A stretch of 27,665 nt of DNA, taken from contig JALSIU010000073.1 of the NCBI GenBank assembly GCA_026989715.1, positions 1 through 27,665 on the forward strand. The letters are read 5' to 3'. Below, one piece after another: positions 9,303-16,354 of this stretch (position 1 is its first letter; every line of letters begins with the position of its first letter). The notes beneath the pieces are model-generated. The model made no database searches, had not been told where the DNA came from, and saw only the letters and a list, made by a program, of their open reading frames with translations. The translations under genes and the position numbers were made by a program. This stretch comes from Methylomonas sp. (GTDB lineage Bacteria; Pseudomonadota; Gammaproteobacteria; Methylococcales; Methylomonadaceae).

Positions 9303-9357
9303 CTCTCGGAAAATACCGAAAGCATTACTACATCCTGTAACATCATTAAAAATGATG
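9303..9357 (-). promoter_or_regulatory. Two stem-loops in the pmoC 5' leader
   Basis: Stem 1: CTCTCGG (9303-9309) with CCGAAAG (9316-9322) around a six-base loop; on the minus-strand RNA this is seven pairs with one G-U. Stem 2: CATCATT (9341-9347) with AATGATG (9351-9357) around three As, seven pairs. Both lie between the predicted transcription start (about 9376) and the Shine-Dalgarno at about 9276-9286. They may protect the mRNA 5' end or regulate translation; function is inferred. Confidence 0.55.
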
Positions 9358-9382
9358 ACACTATTCCCTTTGAGTGCCAATT

Positions 9383-9410
9383 AGTGTATCAACTTTAAAA
9401 ACCATGTCAA
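9383..9410 (-). promoter_or_regulatory. Sigma70-type promoter of pmoCAB
   Basis: On the minus strand a perfect -35 TTGACA (9410-9405) is followed after 16 bases by TACACT (9388-9383), four of six matches to the -10 consensus. The predicted start is near 9376, about 100 bases before the pmoC ATG. Sigma70 promoters upstream of pmoC are established in type I methanotrophs, which supports the call. Confidence 0.65.
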
Positions 9411-9445
9411 GAGAATCCATCACATCATTAACATTGAGTCGACAC

Positions 9446-9463
9446 CAATTATATAAATAATTG
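9446..9463. promoter_or_regulatory. Inverted repeat upstream of the pmo promoter
   Basis: CAATTAT (9446-9452) and ATAATTG (9457-9463) form a perfect inverted repeat with a four-base spacer. Its centre is about 44 bases upstream of the -35 box, near -79 from the predicted start, which suits an activator or regulator site. It is AT-only, so chance occurrence in this AT-rich intergenic region is a real alternative. Confidence 0.35.
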
Positions 9464-9492
9464 ATTTTTAATAAGCTTATAAAAACCAACAT

Positions 9493-9690
9493 TCACTTAT
9501 CAATAAAAATTATCGGCACAATTTCACTACCTTGCACAAGCCCTATCCAACTTAAGCCAGGTAAAACCAATATGTAGCTTGGCTGTAAACCCAAAAATAA
9601 AAAATATAGATCATACCATTGATTTTTAAGGAATTCATGAGCTAAAATCAACAAGAAAACGACTAATTTCAGATATATCGAGCGAACCAT
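9493..9690 (-). CDS. Possible small membrane protein, unrecognised
   Basis: A 65-codon open frame in the gap upstream of pmoC. The peptide is strongly hydrophobic, with two likely membrane segments (about residues 5-20, IYLKLVVFLLILAHEF, and about 38-62). It has a charged end at each side. The evidence against it is the lack of a Shine-Dalgarno at a proper distance from ATG 9690; a G7 run lies more than 20 bases upstream. I recognise no family. It may equally be a chance frame in AT-rich non-coding DNA, since such DNA read as codons often gives Leu/Ile/Phe-rich peptides. Confidence 0.25.
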   Translation of the reverse strand: MVRSIYLKLVVFLLILAHEFLKNQWYDLYFLFLGLQPSYILVLPGLSWIGLVQGSEIVPIIFIDK

Positions 9691-9808
9691 AATCCATAAA
9701 ACAAACTTTTCACCCCCCCTTCAACACTCCTACAATATGCTATCTTTGCATTTTAGAGGAAATGAGATCTCTCCCTACTCTGCAAATAATACTATTGCGT
9801 CAATTTCT

Positions 9809-9816
9809 GATAGAAT
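9809..9816 (+). promoter_or_regulatory. Extended -10 promoter for the 9861 gene
   Basis: TGATAGAAT (9808-9816) is an extended -10 (TGn plus TAGAAT, five of six matches). No good -35 is present, as is usual with extended -10 promoters. The predicted start near 9823 leaves a leader of about 38 bases before ATG 9861. Confidence 0.45.
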
Positions 9817-9860
9817 ATCGTGGACTGTTTTAGTTTCAAATTCTAACTACCATTACATGC

Positions 9861-10310
9861 ATGAACAAAATAAATAAAAAACTTTACCCCCTTATTTTCA
9901 TAGTAGGCCTCGTTGCTTTAATACTTTTTCAAAATAAAGCCATCATGCCTCTTGTTGAAAAAATCGCCGCATCCGACCTCTTCTTAGTCGACTCAGGTGA
10001 TGACGGCAGCCGAATCGCTTCAGTAACACCTATGACTAACCATGCTTTCATCCAGTGCAACAAGGAAGTTCGCAACGAAATTGACAGCGATACCGAGGTT
10101 ATTCTACCTTCTGAGCCATTACAATCTTGGTCTCTAGGCAATTACAAATACCTAATCACTGCTGAGATTGAAATTACCCCGGAATCAGGCAGTTCATTTT
10201 TCAAGAAATATGCTTGTCAAATTCAATATGATGAAGGCGCAGACCTTGAAGGTGTCATGGACCCTGACAACTGGTCAGTTAATGGCCTATCAGGCATTTC
10301 AGGACTATAA
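9861..10310 (+). CDS. Hypothetical exported/anchored protein next to pmoCAB
   Basis: 149 residues, function not recognised. The N-terminus has a basic start (MNKINKKLY) and one hydrophobic segment, about residues 9-24 (YPLIFIVGLVALILFQ), consistent with a signal anchor and a periplasmic body. The body holds only two cysteines, C66 (FIQCNKE) and C119 (KYACQIQYD), which could form a disulfide. It is acidic (DSGDDGS, EIDSDTEV, DEGADLEG) and has alternating beta-like stretches such as YKYLITAEIEITP. There is no visible Shine-Dalgarno before the ATG. It is divergent from the pmo promoter with its own extended -10, and is followed by a hairpin. The location next to pMMO is suggestive but not evidence of a shared role. 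Confidence 0.75.
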   Translation: MNKINKKLYPLIFIVGLVALILFQNKAIMPLVEKIAASDLFLVDSGDDGSRIASVTPMTNHAFIQCNKEVRNEIDSDTEVILPSEPLQSWSLGNYKYLITAEIEITPESGSSFFKKYACQIQYDEGADLEGVMDPDNWSVNGLSGISGL

Positions 10311-10318
10311 ACCATAAG

Positions 10319-10350
10319 CTTCGCGCAGTTATATAGAATACCGCGCGAAG
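10319..10350. terminator. Hairpin between the 149-residue gene and ald
   Basis: CTTCGCGC (10319-10326) pairs perfectly with GCGCGAAG (10343-10350) around a 16-base loop. It lies between two convergent genes, 9 bases after one stop and 27 before the other. The T tract after it is interrupted (TACACACTTTT), so termination strength is uncertain. Confidence 0.6.
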
Positions 10351-10376
10351 TACACACTTTTACAAAGCACAAGAAA

Positions 10377-11456
10377 TCAATAAGGCTCTAAGCTCATCGC
10401 AACATCCCTATTGAGCACTTCCGAGTGATACACATTAACTGCCTTAGCAAGCCTTGTAATATTCAAAAAGGCATCCACGCCACCGTCAGCCAATTTAATT
10501 ATATACGGCAGTGTTTGCATGCACAGTGCAATCGTTGCAGTACGTGGGTAAGCCCCTGGCATATTTGTCACACAATAATGAATAATACCATTATCAAGAT
10601 AAACAGGACTCTCATGAGTTGTTGGCCGTGAACCTTCAATACAGCCGCCTTGATCTATGCTGACATCAACCACTACCGCCCCTTTTTTCATATTCTGCAA
10701 CATTGCCTTAGAAAGAACATAAGGTGCTTTCCTGCCTTTAAGCAAGACCGCACCAACAACTAAATCAGCGTCTCGGCAAAGTTGCGCAACTAAGTCTGCA
10801 GTGGAATAATAACACCTCACCCCATTCAAATCATCACCACCCAACCGCCCAACCAACTGCTGATTCAGCCCCACCTGCATGACATTTGTCCCCACAGCAT
10901 TAAGTGTACGCGCAGCATGAAAACCTACTACACCATCGCCTAACACCAACGCATTTCCATGACGATGACCCAATATTTTACCTAGCTGAACTCCTTCCCC
11001 TTGATTAAATTTAGTCAAATAATACGCCCCAACCAAAGCCGCCATATTACCTGCAATGGCACTCATTGGTGCCAATATTGGCAAGCGCCCTGATTCATCT
11101 TCAAGTGTTTCATAAGCAATCGCTGTTGTACCGCTACTTATTAGTCGGCGAGTCAGCTCTACACTCACTCCCGCCAAGTGCAAAAACGTAAACAATATCT
11201 GCCCTTGCAAATAATCAAACTCGGCAGTAATCGGTTCTTTAACTTTAACAACTAACTGCGCTGCCCATACTTTCTGTACAGAAACAATTATAGCGCCTGC
11301 CTGCAAGTATTCGGCATCGGAAAAGCCTGACCCAACTCCCGCACCCTTCTCAATCATCACTGTGTGACCTAAATGCACCAGGTTTTCCGCCCCTTCCGGT
11401 ACCAGCTCCACACGATACTCATGATTTTTGATTTCTTTTGGCACTCCGATAATCAC
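10377..11456 (-). CDS. ald: Alanine dehydrogenase, divergent cofactor region
   Basis: Interconverts L-alanine and pyruvate plus ammonia with NAD(H); a route of ammonia assimilation in methanotrophs. 359 residues, slightly shorter than the usual ~370. Catalytic and substrate residues are visible: R15 (EYR), K73 (VKVKEP), H93 (FLHLAG) and the Asp of DVSIDQGGCIEGSRPTTH. The Rossmann glycines are LGDGVVG (about 172-178). The odd point is that the second strand ends NVMQVGLN where the family has an LD (V-T-I-L-D type), so the Asp that normally binds the NAD ribose is Gly. The start is GTG with GAGGTGG before it. It follows the DUF411 gene by about 34 bases and is probably co-transcribed. Confidence 0.9.
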   Translation of the reverse strand: MIIGVPKEIKNHEYRVELVPEGAENLVHLGHTVMIEKGAGVGSGFSDAEYLQAGAIIVSVQKVWAAQLVVKVKEPITAEFDYLQGQILFTFLHLAGVSVELTRRLISSGTTAIAYETLEDESGRLPILAPMSAIAGNMAALVGAYYLTKFNQGEGVQLGKILGHRHGNALVLGDGVVGFHAARTLNAVGTNVMQVGLNQQLVGRLGGDDLNGVRCYYSTADLVAQLCRDADLVVGAVLLKGRKAPYVLSKAMLQNMKKGAVVVDVSIDQGGCIEGSRPTTHESPVYLDNGIIHYCVTNMPGAYPRTATIALCMQTLPYIIKLADGGVDAFLNITRLAKAVNVYHSEVLNRDVAMSLEPY

Positions 11457-11490
11457 AATACCACCTCAAACACTATTCACTGTCGATTTA

Positions 11491-11970
11491 TCAATATTCT
11501 TCATATGACTTATACAAAGCCATATTTCCTTGCTTATCAAAGGCAAGTACTTTAAAAGGCATTTTTTTAGCCCCCATTTCCATACCTGGAGTACCGGCCA
11601 CCATACCAGGAACGGCCAAGCCTTTAATATCAGACTTTGCTTTTAACATTGATTTTATATCTCCCGCAGGAACATGACCTTCAACAATATGCCCATTAAT
11701 TATCGCAGTATGACAAGATGCCAACGAATTCGTAATGCCATACTTATCCTTTATCCCTTGCATGTTTTCTGTCACATTATCAATAACATTGAAATCATGT
11801 TGCTTTAAGTGTTGCAACCACTTACCACAACAACCACACGTAGGGCTTCTATAGACCACAATATCCATAGGTGTCTCAAGTAATTCTTGCGCAGATACAC
11901 CCTCGGCCGCTTGCACACCTGCAAATATCATACTCGACAAAAACAAAGCCGTTACCAAGCAAATTTTCAT
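11491..11970 (-). CDS. DUF411 family putative copper-binding exported protein
   Basis: Member of the DUF411 family, often found with copper and metal-resistance genes; exact role unproven. The frame is open upstream to 12015, inside hemE, but ATG 11970 has a good TGAGG Shine-Dalgarno and starts directly with a signal peptide (MKICLVTALFLSSMIFAGVQA), giving 159 residues. The metal-type residues are C45, C47 and C48 in SPTCGCCGKW, C86-H87 in ASCHTA, H94 and H99, and a Met-rich tail (M123, M130, M132, M137) in VPGMVAGTPGMEMGAKKMPF. Such a set suits periplasmic Cu(I) binding. It starts 25 bases after the hemE stop and precedes ald, so it is likely in that operon. In a pMMO organism a copper-handling role is attractive but inferred. 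Confidence 0.85.
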   Translation of the reverse strand: MKICLVTALFLSSMIFAGVQAAEGVSAQELLETPMDIVVYRSPTCGCCGKWLQHLKQHDFNVIDNVTENMQGIKDKYGITNSLASCHTAIINGHIVEGHVPAGDIKSMLKAKSDIKGLAVPGMVAGTPGMEMGAKKMPFKVLAFDKQGNMALYKSYEEY

Positions 11971-11995
11971 TTTATCCTCACTTAAAAAACTTAAT

Positions 11996-13060
11996 TTATT
12001 GATGATATTGCACACTCAAATCATGCACGGCATCCACCATCACTTTTACATGCTCAGGGTTAATATCAGGCAAGATGCCATGCCCCAAATTAAACACATG
12101 TCCAGTACCCACTCCATATTTTTCAAGTATTGTTGCGACCTTTGCTTTAATAACCTCAGGCTGAGCATACAAAGCAATGGGGTCCATATTTCCTTGTAAC
12201 GCGACTCGGCTTCCAACTCTTGCTCTAGCCAGGTTTATATCCGTCTGCCAATCTAAACCTAGTGCAGTAAACTCCGTTTTTGCCATCTCTTCCAACCACT
12301 GCCCGCCACCTTTAGTAAAAAAGATAGTGGGAATTTCCTGGCCATTACAACTTGTATTAAGCAAGGAGCGAACTTGGCTGGCATAACGCAAAGAAAACTC
12401 TAAATACTCTTCTGTTGCCAACGCGCCACCCCAAGTATCAAACAGCATGACAGTCTGTGCGCCTGCAGCAATTTGTGCATTCAAATACGCTGCAACCGAC
12501 TGTGCCAATTTATCAAGCATCCGATGCATTAATTGTGGCTGCTCATACATCAAACCCTTTACTTTAGCAAAGCTCTTACTGCTTCCACCTTCAACCATAT
12601 AAGTTGCCAATGTCCAGGGACTACCGGAAAAACCAATTAACGGCACACGTCCTTGTAAGTTTTTACGTATTAAGCGCACTGCATCCATCACATATGTTAA
12701 TTCCAACTCAGGGTCAGGTACTGGTAATCTATCTATATCAGCCGCCGTACGCACCGGCCTTTCAAAACGAGGCCCCTCCCCTTCGCTAAAGTATAAGCCT
12801 AATCCCATAGCATCCGGAATGGTTAAAATATCAGAAAATAATATAGCCGCATCAAAATCAAAACGCTCTAAAGGCTGTAAAGTAACTTCACAAGCCAGCT
12901 CCGGGTTTGTACATAAATCCATAAAACTACCGGCCTGCGAGCGTACAGCCCTATATTCAGGCAAATAACGTCCCGCTTGCCGCATCATCCATATTGGCGT
13001 TTTATCTACAGGTTGCTTTAATAATGCGCGAATAAACCTATCATTTTTCAAACCACTCAT
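11996..13060 (-). CDS. hemE: Uroporphyrinogen decarboxylase
   Basis: Converts uroporphyrinogen III to coproporphyrinogen III in heme synthesis; cytosolic, cofactor-free. 354 residues, full length. Signature KTPIWMMRQAGRYLPEYRA (about residues 20-38) includes the substrate-binding arginines. FSDILTIPDAMGLGL carries the catalytic Asp. GFSGSPWTLATYMVEGG and the C-terminal GNMDPIALYA and HVFNLGHGILP segments are all intact. It follows damX by about 50 bases and precedes the DUF411 gene by 25, a gammaproteobacterial order (aroKB-damX-hemE) seen in many relatives, without the dam gene found in E. coli. Confidence 0.96.
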   Translation of the reverse strand: MSGLKNDRFIRALLKQPVDKTPIWMMRQAGRYLPEYRAVRSQAGSFMDLCTNPELACEVTLQPLERFDFDAAILFSDILTIPDAMGLGLYFSEGEGPRFERPVRTAADIDRLPVPDPELELTYVMDAVRLIRKNLQGRVPLIGFSGSPWTLATYMVEGGSSKSFAKVKGLMYEQPQLMHRMLDKLAQSVAAYLNAQIAAGAQTVMLFDTWGGALATEEYLEFSLRYASQVRSLLNTSCNGQEIPTIFFTKGGGQWLEEMAKTEFTALGLDWQTDINLARARVGSRVALQGNMDPIALYAQPEVIKAKVATILEKYGVGTGHVFNLGHGILPDINPEHVKVMVDAVHDLSVQYHQ

Positions 13061-13114
13061 TTTCTACTTTTTCCTTAATATTATTTTATTTTTCTATGCT
13101 ATACACACATGGCT

Positions 13115-14560
13115 TTATAAGCTATTTTGTAACGCACCAAAACGCCTTGGCCATGATTTCCTTAATTCTTTGGGCAATTTATGCATTGCCTGCTTTGCCG
13201 CATCAACTGTTGGATAATGGCCATATAATAATACGTAATCATTAAGATTTTTAGATTTTCTTGCTAGCAAAAATGTTTTATAGCCTAATCTCAAATATTT
13301 CTCTTGTTCTGCCAACAGCTTCTGTTTATTCGACAATGCCATTAATTGCAAGGTATATTGGCGCTCATTTTGCGACAAGAGCCATTGCATATCATCATTA
13401 TCAACATTTGGCGCGCCCCGCTCCCTATTATCCAAAAATGTCTTATCCTTTTTCTCTTTTTCCTCTTTAACACTAGAATTTACAGCAACTTTCTGAGCAA
13501 TATCACTGCGCACCTTATCCTCCACAAGCTCTAATTTTTTAATATTCGAGGGTCGTCTTGCTATATGTGGCTCCAAGTAGTTAACCTTAGACTTTGGCAG
13601 TACCGCTTCAGCCTGAATAGGAGGACTCGTTAAGGTAACTAATACATCAGCCGCTGGCACCTCCCTATTTGCAACCAGGCTCAATCCGAACTTCGACTCC
13701 GTAGAAGACTCAAGCCTTACACCTCTAGCCTTCTCTTCCTTAGGAAATTCCCATAAATACGCATTAACAAATGCAGAGACAATAAAGATCAGCACACTCA
13801 GCGCCATAAGTTGCGCCATATGACTAAATGATTTTTTCCGAGCACCAACAACCCGTTGAACAATAGTACCAGGTATGCCTTTAGTCTCCATATAAACATC
13901 ACTGACAAAAGCAGCATTAATATCGCTTGGCTTATAGATCGTTTTTTCTGATGCAACGATTTTTTGCAAAAATAACTGACATTGTTGCAAGTTCAATTCA
14001 GGAAGATCAATAAAATAACAGGAGCTCACCAGCTTTTCAGTCTTATTGGCCAACAAATATTCTTCAGGCGTAAAAACAAAAACTAAGCGTAATACCTGAT
14101 ACCGCTCAGTAAACTCCAGCAACAATTTAATTAACCCAGGAACCAGTTGCACGGCATCATCAATCATAAGTATCAAGTACCTAGATTGGTGTTCATAATA
14201 TTCTAAAATATCATCTAATGTTGCCTCCTCTGCAATATCAGACTTATTTACAAAAACCCTTAGTTTATTTTGCAGTAACTCAAAACTAAGCGTTTCACTT
14301 GCAGACAATAAAAAAATATCGCCAAAATCAACTTGTGAAGACAGTACCGCCTTCAGTAACGTAGTTTTTCCAACACCTGACACACCACGCAATACCAAAG
14401 TACTCCGTAGATTTACCAGCAAATGCAATAGCAAATCTAATTTTTGTGCGTGTTCGAAACACACTAAATCACTTGCTATCAATTGCTCCGAAGAAACTTT
14501 CAAACCTGGATTAAAAGAATTAAAATGCGCCGAAAATTTATTTCCCGTGCCCATATTCAT
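13115..14560 (-). CDS. damX: DamX-like SPOR-domain protein with AAA ATPase domain
   Basis: Cell-division-associated inner membrane protein; the SPOR domain binds denuded peptidoglycan at the septum. 481 residues. An N-terminal AAA/ExeA-like ATPase domain has Walker A GVSGVGKT (59-66) and Walker B YLILMIDDAV. One membrane helix follows (MAQLMALSVLIFIVSAFVNAYLW, about 246-268). A low-complexity charged linker comes next. The C-terminal SPOR domain spans about 396-478 (YTLQLMALSNKQKL to WPRRFGAL). The start overlaps the 3' end of aroB by 23 bases; GGAAA precedes ATG 14560, and an in-frame ATG at 14554 is an alternative. E. coli DamX lacks a clear ATPase motif, while this long form is common in other gammaproteobacteria. 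Name rests on the aroKB neighbourhood and architecture. Confidence 0.85.
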   Translation of the reverse strand: MNMGTGNKFSAHFNSFNPGLKVSSEQLIASDLVCFEHAQKLDLLLHLLVNLRSTLVLRGVSGVGKTTLLKAVLSSQVDFGDIFLLSASETLSFELLQNKLRVFVNKSDIAEEATLDDILEYYEHQSRYLILMIDDAVQLVPGLIKLLLEFTERYQVLRLVFVFTPEEYLLANKTEKLVSSCYFIDLPELNLQQCQLFLQKIVASEKTIYKPSDINAAFVSDVYMETKGIPGTIVQRVVGARKKSFSHMAQLMALSVLIFIVSAFVNAYLWEFPKEEKARGVRLESSTESKFGLSLVANREVPAADVLVTLTSPPIQAEAVLPKSKVNYLEPHIARRPSNIKKLELVEDKVRSDIAQKVAVNSSVKEEKEKKDKTFLDNRERGAPNVDNDDMQWLLSQNERQYTLQLMALSNKQKLLAEQEKYLRLGYKTFLLARKSKNLNDYVLLYGHYPTVDAAKQAMHKLPKELRKSWPRRFGALQNSL

Positions 14561-15635
14561 TTAAAGTTTCCAGCAAAAGAGCACGCTCAACCGCCATAGG
14601 CAAACTTGCCTCGCCAATCTTCTTGAGCAAAATCAGACGAATATCACCATCCACATTCTTTTTATCCACCGTCATTAAATCAATAAATTGCTGTGCTGCC
14701 AGGCTTTCAGGTGGCAAAATAGGTAACAATGCCCGTTTAAAAATAGCCTCAATTCGCTTTACGTCAGCGTCACTTAACCAGCCAAGCCGCCTTGATAAAT
14801 CTGCTGCCTGACAAGTTCCAATGGCAACAGCTTCACCATGCAAATAAACCCCATATCCCATACCTGTTTCAATGGCATGCCCAAAAGTATGCCCCAAATT
14901 TAAAATGGCACGAATTCCTGCTTCTTTCTCATCTGTCGCAACAATTTCAGCTTTATTTTGGCAAGACCGCTCAATAATATAAGTAAGTGCTTCCTTATCG
15001 CGTGCTAGCAACTTTTCCATATTATGTTCCAGCCACTCAAATAACGCCAAATCCCGAATTAAACCATACTTTATCACTTCAGCAATGCCGGCAGTCAATT
15101 GCCGGTCATCCAAAGTATCCAGAACATCAACATCAATCACCACACTCTGAGGCTGGTAAAATGCACCAATCATATTCTTACCCAGTGCATGATTAACCCC
15201 TGTCTTACCGCCAACAGATGAATCCACTTGCGCCAATAAAGTCGTTGGAATTTGAATAAAGGGTATTCCACGCTGATAACACGCGGCAGCAAAGCCACTG
15301 ATATCACCAATAACACCACCGCCTAAAGCAATTAATGTTGCATTACGACTAAATTTTTTGCTTAACAAAGCATCAAAGATAGTATTCACTAATTCCAGCG
15401 TTTTATACTGCTCACCATCAGGTAATACAAGTTGCTCAATGCAAAACCCTTGCAAGCCATCGACTACCTGCTTTAAATAAAGCGGCGCAATTGTTTCATT
15501 AGTTACCACTATGACTTGCTTAGATTTTATATGTCGCGCCAATAAATCCGCTTGTTTTAAATTGCCAGATTCCACATAAATAGGATAACTTCGATCACCT
15601 AACTCAACCTGCATGACAGACATAGACTTCACCAT
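14538..15635 (-). CDS. aroB: 3-Dehydroquinate synthase
   Basis: Second step of the shikimate pathway; converts DAHP to 3-dehydroquinate with NAD and a divalent metal. About 365 residues. Motifs: ALGGGVIGDISGFAAACYQR (NAD-binding glycines), IPTTLLAQVDSSVGGKTGVN, and the metal ligands in GIAEVIKYG, LNLGHTFGHAIE and LHGEAVAIG. The start needs care: a TTG lies at 15638, but ATG 15635 shares one base with the aroK stop (TGATG), which suggests coupled translation. ATG 15623, preceded by GGTGA, gives MSVMQVELGDRSYPIYVES, closer to the usual N-terminus. The 3' end overlaps damX. Part of aroK-aroB-damX. Confidence 0.95.
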   Translation of the reverse strand: MVKSMSVMQVELGDRSYPIYVESGNLKQADLLARHIKSKQVIVVTNETIAPLYLKQVVDGLQGFCIEQLVLPDGEQYKTLELVNTIFDALLSKKFSRNATLIALGGGVIGDISGFAAACYQRGIPFIQIPTTLLAQVDSSVGGKTGVNHALGKNMIGAFYQPQSVVIDVDVLDTLDDRQLTAGIAEVIKYGLIRDLALFEWLEHNMEKLLARDKEALTYIIERSCQNKAEIVATDEKEAGIRAILNLGHTFGHAIETGMGYGVYLHGEAVAIGTCQAADLSRRLGWLSDADVKRIEAIFKRALLPILPPESLAAQQFIDLMTVDKKNVDGDIRLILLKKIGEASLPMAVERALLLETLNEYGHGK

Positions 15636-16153
15636 CAATTAATGTTTGCATATTCTTTTAAAATTTCTTTTACAGCCGCTTTACTCTGCACCTTACCACT
15701 ATCAATAATAAAATCAGCACAAGATATATATAATTCTTCACGTTCTTGCAAAAGAGATTCAATTTTTGCTCTGGGACTTTCAGTATTCAACAAAGGGCGC
15801 TGCGAATTGCGAGATGTGCGCTCCATTAAACGATCAACCGAGCATTGCAAATAAACAACAAATCCATTTTCTTTTAACTGCGCTCTGTTACCTGCATTTA
15901 GAATAACACCTCCCCCCGTTGCCAGTACAATACCATCAAGCTCTGTTAACTCCTTAATCATTTTATTCTCTCGCAAGCGAAAACCATCTTCACCTTCAAA
16001 TTCAAAAATAGTGGCAATATCAACACCTGTAAGATCTTCAATCGCTTTATCACTATCATAAAAGGGAACGCCTAAAGATTTTGCCAACAATCGTCCTATT
16101 GTGGTTTTCCCAGCACCCATTAACCCTATTAAATATATATTTTTTGTATTCAT
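15635..16153 (-). CDS. aroK: Shikimate kinase
   Basis: Phosphorylates shikimate to shikimate-3-phosphate with ATP; P-loop kinase of the NMP-kinase fold. 172 residues from ATG 16153; a TTG one codon earlier is less likely. Walker A GLMGAGKTTIG starts at about residue 10. FYDSDKAIE holds the conserved Asp. ATGGGVIL is the shikimate-binding glycine run. RNSQRPLL is the lid with the catalytic arginine region. The stop codon overlaps the aroB start by one base. A strong terminator hairpin ends only 22 bases before the start, so transcription probably begins upstream of that hairpin or reads through from pilQ. Confidence 0.96.
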   Translation of the reverse strand: MNTKNIYLIGLMGAGKTTIGRLLAKSLGVPFYDSDKAIEDLTGVDIATIFEFEGEDGFRLRENKMIKELTELDGIVLATGGGVILNAGNRAQLKENGFVVYLQCSVDRLMERTSRNSQRPLLNTESPRAKIESLLQEREELYISCADFIIDSGKVQSKAAVKEILKEYANIN

Positions 16154-16175
16154 CAATTCTACTATTTATATTCAT

Positions 16176-16205
16176 AAAAAAAGGGGCATACAGCCCCCTT
16201 TTTTT
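16176..16205 (-). terminator. Strong terminator/attenuator between pilQ and aroK
   Basis: Seven As (16176-16182), GGGG, a short loop and CCCCC followed by seven Ts (16199-16205). The stem GGGGC/GCCCC with A/T arms is a textbook rho-independent terminator in both directions. On the minus strand it lies 149 bases after the pilQ stop and 22 bases before the aroK ATG. Confidence 0.85.
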
Positions 16206-16354
16206 GTTGCAATGGAAGCCTAAGAATTTTTAATTCCTAACGCACACCACTGCCTCATGCCTCATTAAGCTGTCAACTCTGAACTCATTTACAGCTCTCG
16301 AATGTAAATAAGATATTACAACAACATTATAAAAGCAAGATAAGAACCCATTTA

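Noticed and set aside
9713..9719. Run of seven Cs upstream of the small hydrophobic frame, as a possible phase-variable tract.
   Set aside because: It is short, lies outside any convincing gene or between promoter boxes, and no variation can be seen in one sequence.
13261..13534. Plus-strand open frames opposite damX.
   Set aside because: They are antisense shadows of a gene with clear ATPase and SPOR domains, and lack ribosome sites.
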